Below, piece after piece: positions 42,420-52,154 of a stretch of 64,000 nucleotides of DNA. The DNA comes from Coenobita brevimanus (taxonomy: Eukaryota; Arthropoda; Malacostraca; Decapoda; Coenobitidae): the NCBI GenBank assembly GCA_032717465.1, contig JAVRFU010000161.1, positions 86,465-150,464 on the forward strand, written 5' to 3'. The position numbers were made by a program, and so were the translations under genes. A model generated the notes under the pieces. That model was not told where the DNA came from, did no database searches, and saw only the letters and a program-made list of their open reading frames with translations. Within the stretch, counting starts at the first letter, position 1, and each line of letters starts with the position of its first letter.

Positions 42420-43905
42420 TGAACACAAAATCCAATTCTCCATAACAGTTACACATCCTTCCCCTCAACTATCACCTTTTTGGGTGCACCACCACCTGTC
42501 CCACCCCTCCATTCATTCAACAATATTTACAAATGCTTCTGTCCCCCACCACAACAACTTTAGTTTCCTGCCAATAACCCGAACCCATGAATCGACAGTA
42601 CCCATTCTACCCCATTTCAGCCAAATACTCATCCTACTGCACTCTTCCACCTTTTCTAATCTTTTTTACCTTTATTACTACCCATTCTACCTATTCTCCC
42701 ACCACTACAAGCAGCCAACACCCTGCCACAGGTCTAAAAAATAAAAAATGCTTTTTCAAGCTCACCATTCCCACAACACACACACAATCGTAACCCCAAC
42801 ATAACCTTCTCTTCATCTACCATTCTTTTCCTTTCCTGGTACACTTTTTTCTGCACTACACTCCTATTAATTAATCCTACAGCACTTTCAACCCACCATA
42901 AATCCAGATCTTGAAAAACCCGAACCCAAAATCACCACACATAACACCAAGCCAGCCACCTCACTTTTCCAATTACCTTATCCACCCATTCATTTCTCCC
43001 TTTTATTCCCATTCATCACCTTTTAGCACATTTCCCTACCTCTACATGCACCCATTTCTCCAGCTCACAAAAAATGCATTTCCAACTCACCACCCTACTT
43101 CCCAGCTCAATTTCCACTACTTCCACAAGCTCTCTCCCCTAAACTTCCACCTTACTGACTAAACCTTTTACCCCACTACCCTCCTATCCACCCACATTAA
43201 TTCATAGATGCTTCCACTTCCTCCAAATACAATTTTAGTTCTTGCAAATCCAAACCAAATTACCTTAAACAGCATCCACCTGCCATCTCACTTTTTTTCA
43301 CATTTAACACCTACCACCCACTTATTTCCTCTTTTTCATCCCTGTTATCACTTTTCACATGTCCACTCTACCCCAATACCCACCTCCTTTAACTTACAGG
43401 TGTCTGTACTTTCCCCCACCAACACTCCAGTTTAATAGGAAACACGAACCCGATTATCCACACACAGCTCCCACCCAGCAATCCCACTATTTCACTTATT
43501 CTACTGCATTCACCCATTCAGTTCCTCTTTTACCCCCATTCATCATTTTTTAACACATTCCTCTCTCACTATAGGCCCCCATTATTCCCACAAGCTTTCT
43601 CTCCACAACTTCCACTTTATTGAGTGTACCTTCCACCATTCCACCCCAATCCACCTACTTCAATCTACAGATGCCTTCGTTTCACTCCATTACAACTTTA
43701 GTCTTTTGACAGACCTGAAACAGCAGTCTGATGGCACTTGTCCTCCCTCACTACTCCCAAAAATTAACTTTACACCACCTTTTCTTACTTCCCCACCTTC
43801 ACACTCACACTACTACTTATTAACACGTTACCCTGCTCTATACTTTATTTTTTTTCCTCAATTATCACCAACCCCAGAAGCTCCCTCCCCTTAACTCCTA
43901 CTTTT
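42420..43905. repeat. G-poor, C/A/T-rich degenerate tandem repeat
   Basis: About 1.5 kb in which the plus strand is almost free of G. Recurring blocks include CCACAAGCTCTCTCCCCTAA (43126), CCACAAGCTTTCTCTCCACA (43586) and CCAGAAGCTCCCTCCCCTTA (about 43872). TAGATGCTTCCACTTCCTCC (43204) and CAGATGCCTTCGTTTCACTC (43669) also recur, giving a spacing near 460 in the best pair. Open frames here follow composition only. Confidence 0.6.
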
Positions 43906-44051
43906 TTTACTACAGTCAAAATCTATCTTGCACAGAGATAATAATACTGGACTGTATTACCAGGGCCTGTGGCAAAGCAGACAAGGAAAACTTTGACGTC
44001 TGTGTTACTTTCTTCACTGATTGATCATACTATGTATAAAGATTTAATTAC
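43906..44051. other. Non-coding
   Basis: No feature recognised. It would be the start of the intron after the THAP exon. Confidence 0.4.
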
Positions 44052-44260
44052 CTGTTATAAAGTGCTTCCTGCAGACCTTCCACATGTCAGGCTTTGAGGT
44101 CTTGGCACGAGCTATCCTTGCTAACCATAATTTTCTCCTTTCTGCAGTTAATTTCTTTCCTGCTTCTCCCTGACTTGGGATCTTCAGTACCATAAAAGGA
44201 GAGACTGGGGTGTTTATTGGACTTATTTCCACAGCCGACAAAGCAGCAAAAGTGTGGCAT
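44052..44260 (-). CDS. THAP-domain zinc-finger first exon, frame broken
   Basis: The minus-strand start ATG at 44260 encodes MPHFCCFVGCGNKSNKHPSL, then SFY. A shift of frame continues as VLKIPSQGEAGKKLTAERRK, LWLARIARAKTSKPDMWKVC and RKHFITG, ending at donor GTAATTAAAT. This is a THAP domain: C..CC...GC (zinc ligands), SFY, WLARI, and VCRKHF (C-x2-H). THAP domains bind DNA in a sequence-specific way. The break (probably two bases missing after SFY) makes it either a pseudogene, a THAP-type (P-element-like) transposon relic, or a host gene with a sequence error. Further exons were not found. Confidence 0.7.
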
Positions 44261-44405
44261 TGTTATTTGTTACGAGACAAGTACACACACCACGTATAAG
44301 TCTCCAGAATCTGAAAATATTCACCCACATACCAAACCAAAATAAATACACAGGAACCTGGTGATCTTACACTTCCCCGCGCTAACCCACAATGCACCAG
44401 GATGT

Positions 44406-44413
44406 TGACGTCA
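44406..44413. promoter_or_regulatory. CRE palindrome TGACGTCA
   Basis: A perfect 8-base CRE/ATF site, 146 bases upstream of the THAP start codon on the minus strand. The segment is G+C-rich compared with its surroundings, which fits a promoter. Function is inferred. Confidence 0.45.
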
Positions 44414-45134
44414 CAAATGTTTATGAGTCCGCGTTGTTGTACCTCCTACTTTGTGTGGGTTCCATATTTTCTTCATTTCCTTCCTCCCTCTTCTCTGGGC
44501 CTGTGTCTCTTCTTCCTCGATTACTCATTATCCTCTTGCATGCAGCTTGAGTCGGCACAGAAAATACATGTGTAGCCACGAGCACATGATTGCAACCTCA
44601 TCCTCGCCAGTAGTACTAAACGCCACCCGTCTGAGGGCTCACGAACGGGACGCTGTTGCAGTAAACCGCGGTCAGTTCAAATCGTTTCCTGATGGCCGTC
44701 GACTACACTCGTATTCCGAAGTGAAAGGGAATAATTCATAGGACTATAGTCATAAAGCGCAGCGAAAGGGTTATGTCAGATTAGTGTAGGTTCAGTTACG
44801 TTAGATTAGTGTGGGTTGTTAATGGTAGATTAGCGTAGATTGTTACATTAGATAAGAAAAATGCAAGAATTATCATCCTGAGATTTACGTTAGATTAAAG
44901 AAAAGAAAAAATGTAAGAATGATCATCTATTACCAATTTGGAAGTCCCTGGCCTCCCTAAACTGGAGTACCCGTCTCAGCTGTGGTCTCCACACAAAATT
45001 GGTGAAATTCAGCAAGTGGACAGAGGGTCTTCACCAGAAAACTGAGACTCATCGGTCTAGATATACAGATGGCAGTTTTGGGCTGTTTAAAGTGAAATGA
45101 GTAAAGCAAACTTTGAGCTTTTGAAATCGGCGGG
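44414..45134. other. Non-coding, possible promoter side
   Basis: Contains recurring TTAGATTAGTGTAGGTT / TTAGATTAGTGTGGGTT phrases at about 44776-44860. A plus-strand frame at 44451-44741 is open but unrecognised. Confidence 0.35.
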
Positions 45135-45146
45135 TTGGCGCCAAAA
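45135..45146. promoter_or_regulatory. E2F-like site TTGGCGCCAAAA
   Basis: A near-palindromic E2F/DP consensus. A YY1-like GCCATTTT follows at about 45313. Together with GT donors downstream they hint at a plus-strand promoter, but this is only motif evidence. Confidence 0.3.
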
Positions 45147-45997
45147 TTCAGCAGGTGCGCGTGGATAAGAATGTTTTATCTTTTTATATTTTTTCTTTCA
45201 CTGCAACCAAGGTTGGGAAATATTAAACTGGAAAAAATTGGACCAAACAAGTCTTTTTCGGTTAATAGTAAGTTGCTAATGGACATTTTATGAATGCCAA
45301 GCAGATCCCGACGCCATTTTGAGAGGACAGGACAGCGTGGTAAGCATCCGACTTTAATTCACCTTCTTTTATTAGTCACAGTTAATTTGCAAGCATTACT
45401 TTATTTACTGATTTTAGGTAGGCTATTGGTGATCACTTGGAGGTGGGTATGGTAGGGAAATAGTTTAATGGTGACGCTTTTCAGATAATTGATGAGATTG
45501 GGGGCTGGGGACGCCGAAGAATTGGCTTCGTAAGTATCCGTCCTAATTCAAGTTTTTGACTACTTACACATGTTTTGCCCCCTTTATTCCTGTTACTAGT
45601 TTTAGTAAAGGTAATAGAGATAACTTTGAATGAGGTATCATAAGGGTTATTGGTGTTTTGAGATGGTAAATGGTGATGGATGAACAGACGCCTAAGAGGC
45701 CGGCGTCCCACGTACTTGGCTTTGATTTCAACCATTTTCAACCAAGTTAGCTACATTATTGCACTTGTTAAATTTAGACAAGTTAATATTGTTTAGAGGT
45801 TAGAATGGTCAGGAAGTTTTATTGTTTTATGGTGTAAAATTGTTGACTGCTTTTCAGGTTACGTCCCCATCTGAAGGGAGAAACCTGTATTTCGTCCCGG
45901 CAAGGATGCTGCACCGCACCAGTTCCCTTCCTTCCCATATACAGGATACAGGTAATTGACTTACGTTTATCTACTTAGTATAATTAGATAACAGCCG

Positions 45998-47015
45998 TTT
46001 GCACTGATGGTGCAAAAGCAATGACAGGCCCAGTAAAAGGTGTTTTGGCTCTTATTAGAAACGTTGCTCCATCAGGCAGACACTTGCCTTAATAGACGTG
46101 CACTTGCAGTAATGAAGATGCCATGCGAACTAAAGTTATGCTGGATGAGGTATTCAAGGTGGTAAATTTCATCAGAGCTAGACCACGAAATTCGCAGCTG
46201 CGTACGGCACTGCTAGGAGATGGGGCCCAGTCATAGTGCTTAGTTACTGCACACGGAGGTGCGCTGGTTATCCCGCGGCAAAATTCTTTCACGTGTGTGT
46301 GATACGAAAGATGAGTGATCTTTCTTACAGGAAACAGCTTTTCTCTGTTAAATAGTGACGAAGTCTGGTCAGTGAAACGGCTATCTTACTGTACAGATGT
46401 TTTTAAAACTAAATGAACTGCACTTGTCATTGCAAGGCTCAGATGTGACATACTGAAGGTTCAGGACAAAATTGAATCTTCTCAAAGTAAACTTTTAGGT
46501 TGATTGTGCAAAGGCAAAACAAAGTGAATGTTTTCCAACTCTTCATCTGTTCCTGACTAAAAATTCCTTGCAGTTGGATGGAAGTTCAGGAGAATGCATT
46601 GTTCACCATTTAAGGCAATTAAGTAATACTTTGAGGGAATAATTTCTCAGGCAGGCAGACCCTCTGTCCATTTATGGATTCTGGTTCTGTAATAGGACAA
46701 ACCCTGTCTGTGAAGGAAAATTAGCAGCTGATTTAAATTTTAATAGATCAAACGCTCAGAACAACATTTGATAAAGACTCGCTGCTTATCTTTTGGGCAA
46801 AGCTCTTGCACGAGTATCCTGATATTACAAAACGAGCAATGAAACATCTGATGCCATTTGCAACACCGTATAGGTGTGAAGCTGGTTTCTCACGCTATAT
46901 TGCCACTAAAAACAAATACACAAGTTTGATCCACAACCTGATAAAGCGCCTGCAACTAACAAGCATCCTTTCAGATAGTCTTTGTCACCAAAAGCAAGCC
47001 CATACATCACACTGA
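45998..47015 (+). pseudogene. ZBED5-like hAT transposase-derived sequence, decayed
   Basis: Recognisable pieces in order: CTDGAKAMTGPVKGVLALIR and NVAPSGRH, then KVMLDEVFKVVNFIRARPRN and SQLRTALLGDGAQ, FSLLNSDEVWSVKRLSYCTD, and ILKVQDKIESSQSKLL. The C-terminal hAT dimerisation segment follows (LLHEYPDITKRAMKHLMPFA, PYRCEAGFSRYIATKNKY), ending KQAHTSH. This order matches ZBED5/FAM200-type proteins, which derive from hAT transposases. Many stops and frameshifts separate the pieces. The N-terminal BED finger is not seen. I did not find terminal repeats. Confidence 0.8.
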
Positions 47016-47073
47016 AGACTAAGAATGACGAAGCTATGCAATGATTTTCAGTTGATTCACATCATTAAGTGTG

Positions 47074-47222
47074 TGTGTGTGTGTTTTCCCGCGCGCGCCA
47101 AGAAATGACAAATTGTGTGTTTTCGCGCGCGCGCCAAGAAGCGACAGCGATTGTGTTTTCGCGCGCGCGCCAAGAAATGACAAATTGTGTGTTTTCGCGC
47201 GCGCGCCAAGAAGCAACAGCGA
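47074..47222. repeat. 36-bp minisatellite rich in alternating CG
   Basis: Four units of TGTGTTTTCGCGCGCGCGCC followed alternately by AAGAAATGACAAATTG and AAGAAGCGACAGCGATTG, so two variants alternate (a 72-base higher-order unit). The first unit is slightly altered (TTTTCCCGCGCGCGCC). The (CG)n and (TG)n tracts could adopt Z-DNA. Confidence 0.85.
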
Positions 47223-48123
47223 TTGAGAAGCGTTCCGGCAGATGTTAAAGTTTGGGAAACACTCTTAGATTTCAGTTAAGGAAATCTTCGTGTTTTTATG
47301 AGAATAAATGTAAGAAAGTGTAGATAATTATCCACCTATAAGTCTGTATATATTGACTTCTTGCGGGTAATTTATGTACAATAATATGCCTGCTAGTGTT
47401 AGATAAGCAAATGGAGATAACTAGGATATAAATGTTAAGGGAATTTTTATGTTTTAAGATGAAATTGTGTTACTGTGAGGTGATGAAAGTTATCTTGATA
47501 TCCTGATCCATTTTTCTACCTTGTTACAGCCTCTTTATTCACCTTTTTCTGTTATTCATGTTAAATGTTATATAATAGGGATAAGAAGGATGAGAGTATG
47601 GTAAAGAAATTGGTGTTTTGTGATAAATTATTGACAGGAATAGATAGATTTTAAGTTTGTTCTAGTTGCAGCTATTTTATGAACACGTTCCTGTTTACTG
47701 GTAATTATAAGTAAGTGGAAATTAGGATTGATTGAGGATATAATTGGTGTTATTGTGAGGTGAAGTCTAAGAAAGTTGTTAAGTCCCCATCTCTAATTCC
47801 ACCTTTGACCTACTTACTGGCACAGCTTGTCTATTCAGCTATTGTGAAATCAGTTAATGGAGGTAAGAAAGAGGTGAGTATGGTTAGGGGATTTAAGTGA
47901 TTATACCCTTTGTACCATAACTTGTCCGAAAATTGTCACATCTCCGCCTTGAATACTGGGTTTTAACGAGAGATTAACCCAAGAATACGGTGCCAGTCAC
48001 GAAGAAGTGCTATGGAATGGATGTAGAGCCGTAGAATTGTCTTTTTCTATCATTAAGCTGTGTGAAATATGCTGCAAAGGACACATATCTCAGCCAAGTT
48101 AGTGTAAAAACAGTATAGTTATT

Positions 48124-48486
48124 TAGTGGTAGGTGGTGGCGACCATCATCCACTCACTTGATGTAATGCTGCCTACTTCTTCCTTAGCCTTTATCATTCT
48201 TTTTCTGTGCCTGCCCTACTCTCTTCCTATTTCTCCCATCTTTCCTGTCACTACTTAATGCTTTTCTTTCCGTTACAGGTGGCTTTACATTGAGTGACAA
48301 GCCAAATGGTTTCCTGTAAGCCAAGAAACCATTTACAACGCTGGGTGGTAACCAAACAACCAAACCATACGTGCTGTCAAGTGGGTTGGTGGAGGGTTAG
48401 TGCCCCTCCCCTTAAAACAAATAACTCAAAGTCAAATGGCCACCCCTTAAGGGATTATGGTGTCTGGCAATAGATAGATAGATAGA
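48124..48486 (+). mobile_element. SINE (LINE-B-tailed family)
   Basis: Full-length copy, starting TAGTGGTAGGTGGTGGCGAC and ending GGGATTATGGTGTCTGGCAA plus GATA repeats. It has the conserved hairpin (about 48305-48335) and lies in the 175-base repeat. Confidence 0.9.
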
Positions 48487-48795
48487 AGTTACTCTTTATC
48501 CCGTTCTCTTCTGCTACTTAGATGTATTTTGCGCACACTGATATGCTTACTAATGTTTGAGAAGTGAATGGAGATTTGTAGGATATATGTGAAGATAATC
48601 TTGGTGTATTATGTGATGATTTATTGTGAGAGGTACACAGAAGATGGTTGCCTTGGTAATTTTTCTATTCTGATCACATTTTGACCACATGAATAATTTA
48701 CTTACATTAATTATGCTTATTAATGTTAGAAAAGGTAATGGAGAGACCTAGGATATAAGTATACAAAGGCATTTTTGGATTTTAGGTTGATGAGT

Positions 48796-49442
48796 TAGTG
48801 GTAGGTGGTGGCGACCATCATCCACTCACATAATGTAGTGCTGCCTACTTCTTCCTTAGCCTTTATCATTCTTTTTCTGTGCCTCTCCTCCTCTCTTCCT
48901 ATTTCTCCCATCTTTCCTGTCACTACTTAATGCTTTTCTTTTCGTTACAGGTGGCTGTACATTGAGTGACAAGCCAAATGGTTTCCTGCAAGCCAAGAAA
49001 CCATTTACAACACTGCACCGCCGGATTAGGGGGGGGGGGGGCCGGGCCACCCACCAAGAGGGGGCCTCCCACCAGAGCAACTTGTGTTCATTTCATTTCG
49101 TATTTATGCATTACATATTACAGCATTGGATGAATAGTCCCCGTTCAGTATTTCCTAACTAAAAGTGTCCTATTTATATATTAGGGTTTAGGTTACCAGT
49201 CTGTGGTTTATGCCATTGGGGGAGTTGGAAAGGGAGCCTCCCTTCCAAGCGGGCCCCGGGCCTCCCACATGCTTAATCCAGCCGTGCAACACTGGATGGT
49301 AACCATATAACCAAACCATACGTGCTCCCTACGTGTCAAGTGGGTTGGTGGAGGGTTAGTGCCCCTCCCTGTAAAACAAATAACTCAGAGTCAAATGGCC
49401 ACCCCGTACGGGATTATGGCGTCTGGCAATAGATAGATAGAT
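48796..49442 (+). mobile_element. SINE (LINE-B-tailed family) split by a hAT MITE
   Basis: A full-length SINE with a 12-base target duplication (AGGTTGATGAGT at 48784-48795 and 49443-49454). Its middle is interrupted at 49016-49286 by a small hAT-type element. Without the insert it is about 368 bases, like the 50764 copy. Confidence 0.92.
49016..49286. mobile_element. hAT-type MITE, 271 bp
   Basis: Ends CACCGCCGGATTAG and, inverted, CACGGCTGGATTAA give imperfect inverted repeats. The flanking 8-bp CAACACTG is duplicated exactly (49008-49015 and 49287-49294). The interior is G/C-rich with a 12-G run at about 49029-49040 and no coding capacity. It is a non-autonomous hAT element. Its ends differ from those of the 19628 element, so a different transposase moved it. 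Confidence 0.9.
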
Positions 49443-49907
49443 AGGTTGATGAGTGGTTATATTGTGAGACCAGATACCAAAGGACGTTGCCATAGCAAGT
49501 ATTCTGAGATAACTTTGTTTTTTCCTCATCACAGGCTATTTACACAATTTATTATACTTATTAATGTTAGATAAGTTGGTGGAGGTAACTAAAATAAAAG
49601 TATGGTAAAGGAATTTGCTGCTTTATGTGATTAATGGCTGTCGGTTTTTGAGGGTTTGTACTTAAAGTTTTAGACAAGAAATTCCTGCTCTGATTTGGCC
49701 TTTTTTACCACTGTAATTTACTCCCATTATTCTACTTACTAATCTATAAGTTAATAAGATAACTAGGATTTGTTCTTTAGGGGGGAAATATTGTTGTTTT
49801 TGGATAGTTAATAGTTCTCTGCTATTGATGGGTATTTTTGAAATGTTTTCCTTTTCCAATTACACTTTCTGTCTACTTGCAGCTGATTTTCTGACATTAT
49901 CTTATTT

Positions 49908-50082
49908 ATTGCCAGGCACCTTAATCCCGGAGCCATAGAGGATGGGCACAGACACCTCCACGTCGCCCTGTCCTGTGCCATTTGGCTGTCCCCTCTCCAA
50001 CTCATCCTCCGCTCACGTCGCCCTGTCCCTGCAATGTGCCTGCCCTCTCCTACATAGCTGCATCCCTCCAACTAGTTGTTAG
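49908..50082 (-). mobile_element. LINE family B 3' end, diverged
   Basis: The minus strand ends with CCGGGATTAAGGTGCCTGGC and an AATAAATAA tail. It includes GGGACAGGGCGACGTGAGCG and a short internal duplication of the CGTCGCCCTGTCC segment. More diverged than other B copies. Confidence 0.65.
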
Positions 50083-50263
50083 CATTAAGTGTGCCAGTGC
50101 TAGTTGCTGATAATAAATATGTTGCAGGAGGTAAATAGGAGTAAGGCGGTTTTTAATGCTTATGTTTCGAGGTCAAGTGACAAATGTTAACTTGCTCTAA
50201 TTACTGGGGACACTTTCCGTTTGCAGCTAATAATCTTACATTGTTATGTACTCTTAACTTTCA

Positions 50264-50763
50264 TGTAGCTTAGTGCCAGAATAGGACAGTACTACTGCTT
50301 TACATTCTTTCCAACCTGATGAAGCTGATAATCTGGTAGGTCTGATGGTCCCCCCCTGGGATTTCAAACATAAAAGAAAATTAGAGAAGTAGCAGGTTCT
50401 AGTACAAGAAAATGATAACTATTTCCATTTTACACTGACTTGGCCCATAATTTCACACCCTTGCATTGCTCTTCTTCATGACTAGCTCAAATATTAGGGA
50501 AGAAACGCCAGCAGCATCAGTGTGTCCTACGTCCCATGTAACTGGTAGTGTATGTTAAATGAAAAAGTGTGCGGTGGGCCCAGAGTCGTTCAGTTGGTCC
50601 ACTTGGTGTGTCCCATTTAACAGGCTATCTGGTATGTACAATGGTTTGTCCAGGGATCTCAAAGCTTCCATTAAATCCCATGTCTGGTGTAGCGAGGGTT
50701 TAGTGTAGTAAAAACAGCTTCAGTACATGTATGTGGGAGTTTAAACCTGGTATCTGGTCTAGT
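50264..50763. other. Non-coding
   Basis: No feature recognised. Confidence 0.4.
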
Positions 50764-51133
50764 TAGTGGTAGGTGGTGGCGACCATCATCCACTCACTTG
50801 ATGTAGTGCTGCCTATTTCTTCCTTAGCCTTTATCATTCTTTTTCTGTGCCTGCCCTCCTCTCTTCCTATTTCTCCCATCTTTCCTGTCACTACTTAATG
50901 CTTTTCTTTCCGTTACAGGTGGCTTTACATTGAGTGACAAGCCAAATGGTTTCCTGTTAGCCAAGAAACCATTTACAACGCTGGGAGGTAACGATATAAC
51001 CAAACCATACGTGCTCCCTACCTGTCAAGTGGGTTGGTGGAGGGTTAGTGCCCCTCCCTGTAAAACAAATAACTCAGAGTCAAATGGCCACCCCGTACGG
51101 GATTATGGCGTCTGGCAATAGATAGATAGATAG
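50764..51133 (+). mobile_element. SINE (LINE-B-tailed family), reference copy, 370 bp
   Basis: Flanked by an exact 12-base target duplication ATCTGGTCTAGT (50752-50763, 51134-51145), which fixes both ends: TAGTGGTAGGTGGTGGCGAC at the start, GGCAATAGATAGATAGATAG at the end. I see no clear tRNA box A/B, so the head origin is unknown. The middle holds a splice-acceptor-like TTTCCGTTACAG and a hairpin AAATGGTTTC/GAAACCATTT. The last 45 bases match the LINE-B 3' end, implying that LINE-B machinery mobilised it. Confidence 0.95.
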
Positions 51134-51239
51134 ATCTGGTCTAGTGGGGTTTGGGAAAGCGGGGGTTTACTCTTCTGAAAACAGCGTCAGTATATACTTG
51201 CCCCTACCCGACTAATTGTTGCCATCACTTACAGGTACA

Positions 51240-51660
51240 TGATTACGTGTTGGAGTGTGTTATGCAGATGGGGGCAGAAGAACAGTGTGTTACGACAGTG
51301 CTACTCAGGAGATCGGCGTGTGTTATTAGTGTTATTCAGAGATCAGAATGTGTTACTAGCATGTGACTTGTACTGTACCTTACTCAGAAGATCAATGTGT
51401 TAATATATACTGTTACTGAAAGGATCAGAACGTTTTACAGGTGTGTTACTGAAAAGACTGGGATGTGTCACTATGTTACTGAAAAGACTGGAATGTGTTG
51501 ATGTGTTACTCAGTGATCGGAATGTGTTAATAATGTCACTCAAAGTAATATGTTAATAATTTGTTACTGAAAAGATCGGAAAATGTTAATAATGTGTTAC
51601 TCAAAGATCAGAATGTGTTTTTAACGTATTCAAAAGATCAGAATGTGTTACTATATATAC
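51240..51660. repeat. Degenerate minisatellite, GTGTTACT family
   Basis: Units around AATGTGTTACTGAAAAGATC then GGAATGTGTTAATA recur about ten times with variable spacing (about 33-45 bases). Confidence 0.7.
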
Positions 51661-51739
51661 TCCATTTCACCAAGTTTGGCACCATGAGTGATGTCCTCAA
51701 TACCTGTAGTACACACACCTTCAAACGTAGCCAGAGTTA

Positions 51740-52154
51740 ATAAATCATGTGCACATGGTTTGTATGTACGTATGTATGCAGTGTCATGTGCACCAAATCC
51801 ATTACTTTTGGTTACTTATGGAGACTCATTACCTTTGGTTACGTATGTATGTAAATATGTATGTACTCATGTGTACATAATGATCCATTTCCTTTGATTA
51901 TGTGTATATGTATGTATATATGTAGTCATGTGTACATAATGATCCATTACCTTTGGTCACGTACCGGTATGTATGATGTATACATGTATATACGCACATA
52001 CGTATTTAGTGTCATGTGTACATATTTATCCACTGACTTTGGTGGTTATGTATGTATGTAGGTAGGGTCATGTGTACATAACGATCCATTACCTTTGGTT
52101 ACGTATGTATGTACAAATGTATAGTGTCATGTGCACATAATGAGCCATTAACTT
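51740..52154. repeat. Degenerate repeat of about 70-80 bases, forward orientation
   Basis: CATGTGTACATAATGATCCA, then TTACCTTTGGTTACGTATGT and a TATG-rich spacer recur about six times. The same motif occurs inverted at 53805-54540 and within the 55-64 kb array. Confidence 0.75.

Larger units (their letters stand above)
45340..50260. repeat. Degenerate repeat of about 175 bases, interrupted
   Basis: Phrases resembling TTACTAATGTTAGATAAGTA then ATGGAGATAACTAGGATATA, AAGTATGGTAAAGGAATTTG and TTTTATGTGATGA recur at about 45410, 45595, 45768, 47395, 47570, 48555, 48728, 49564 and 49750, mostly 170-186 bases apart. Copies are only loosely similar. The array is interrupted by a ZBED pseudogene, SINEs and a LINE-B end. 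Confidence 0.5.

Noticed and set aside
44451..44741. Plus-strand 96-codon frame beside the THAP exon
   Set aside because: No domain, and no similarity I recognise. Probably chance within a G+C-richer promoter-like segment.
45485..45529. SLC22-like microexon (IIDEIGGWGRRRIGF)
   Set aside because: Fifteen residues are too few, and similar donor sequences recur in the surrounding degenerate repeat.
49029..49040. G-run as a G-quadruplex element
   Set aside because: A single homopolymer run inside a MITE. It could equally be a length error, and there is no paired G-tract pattern.
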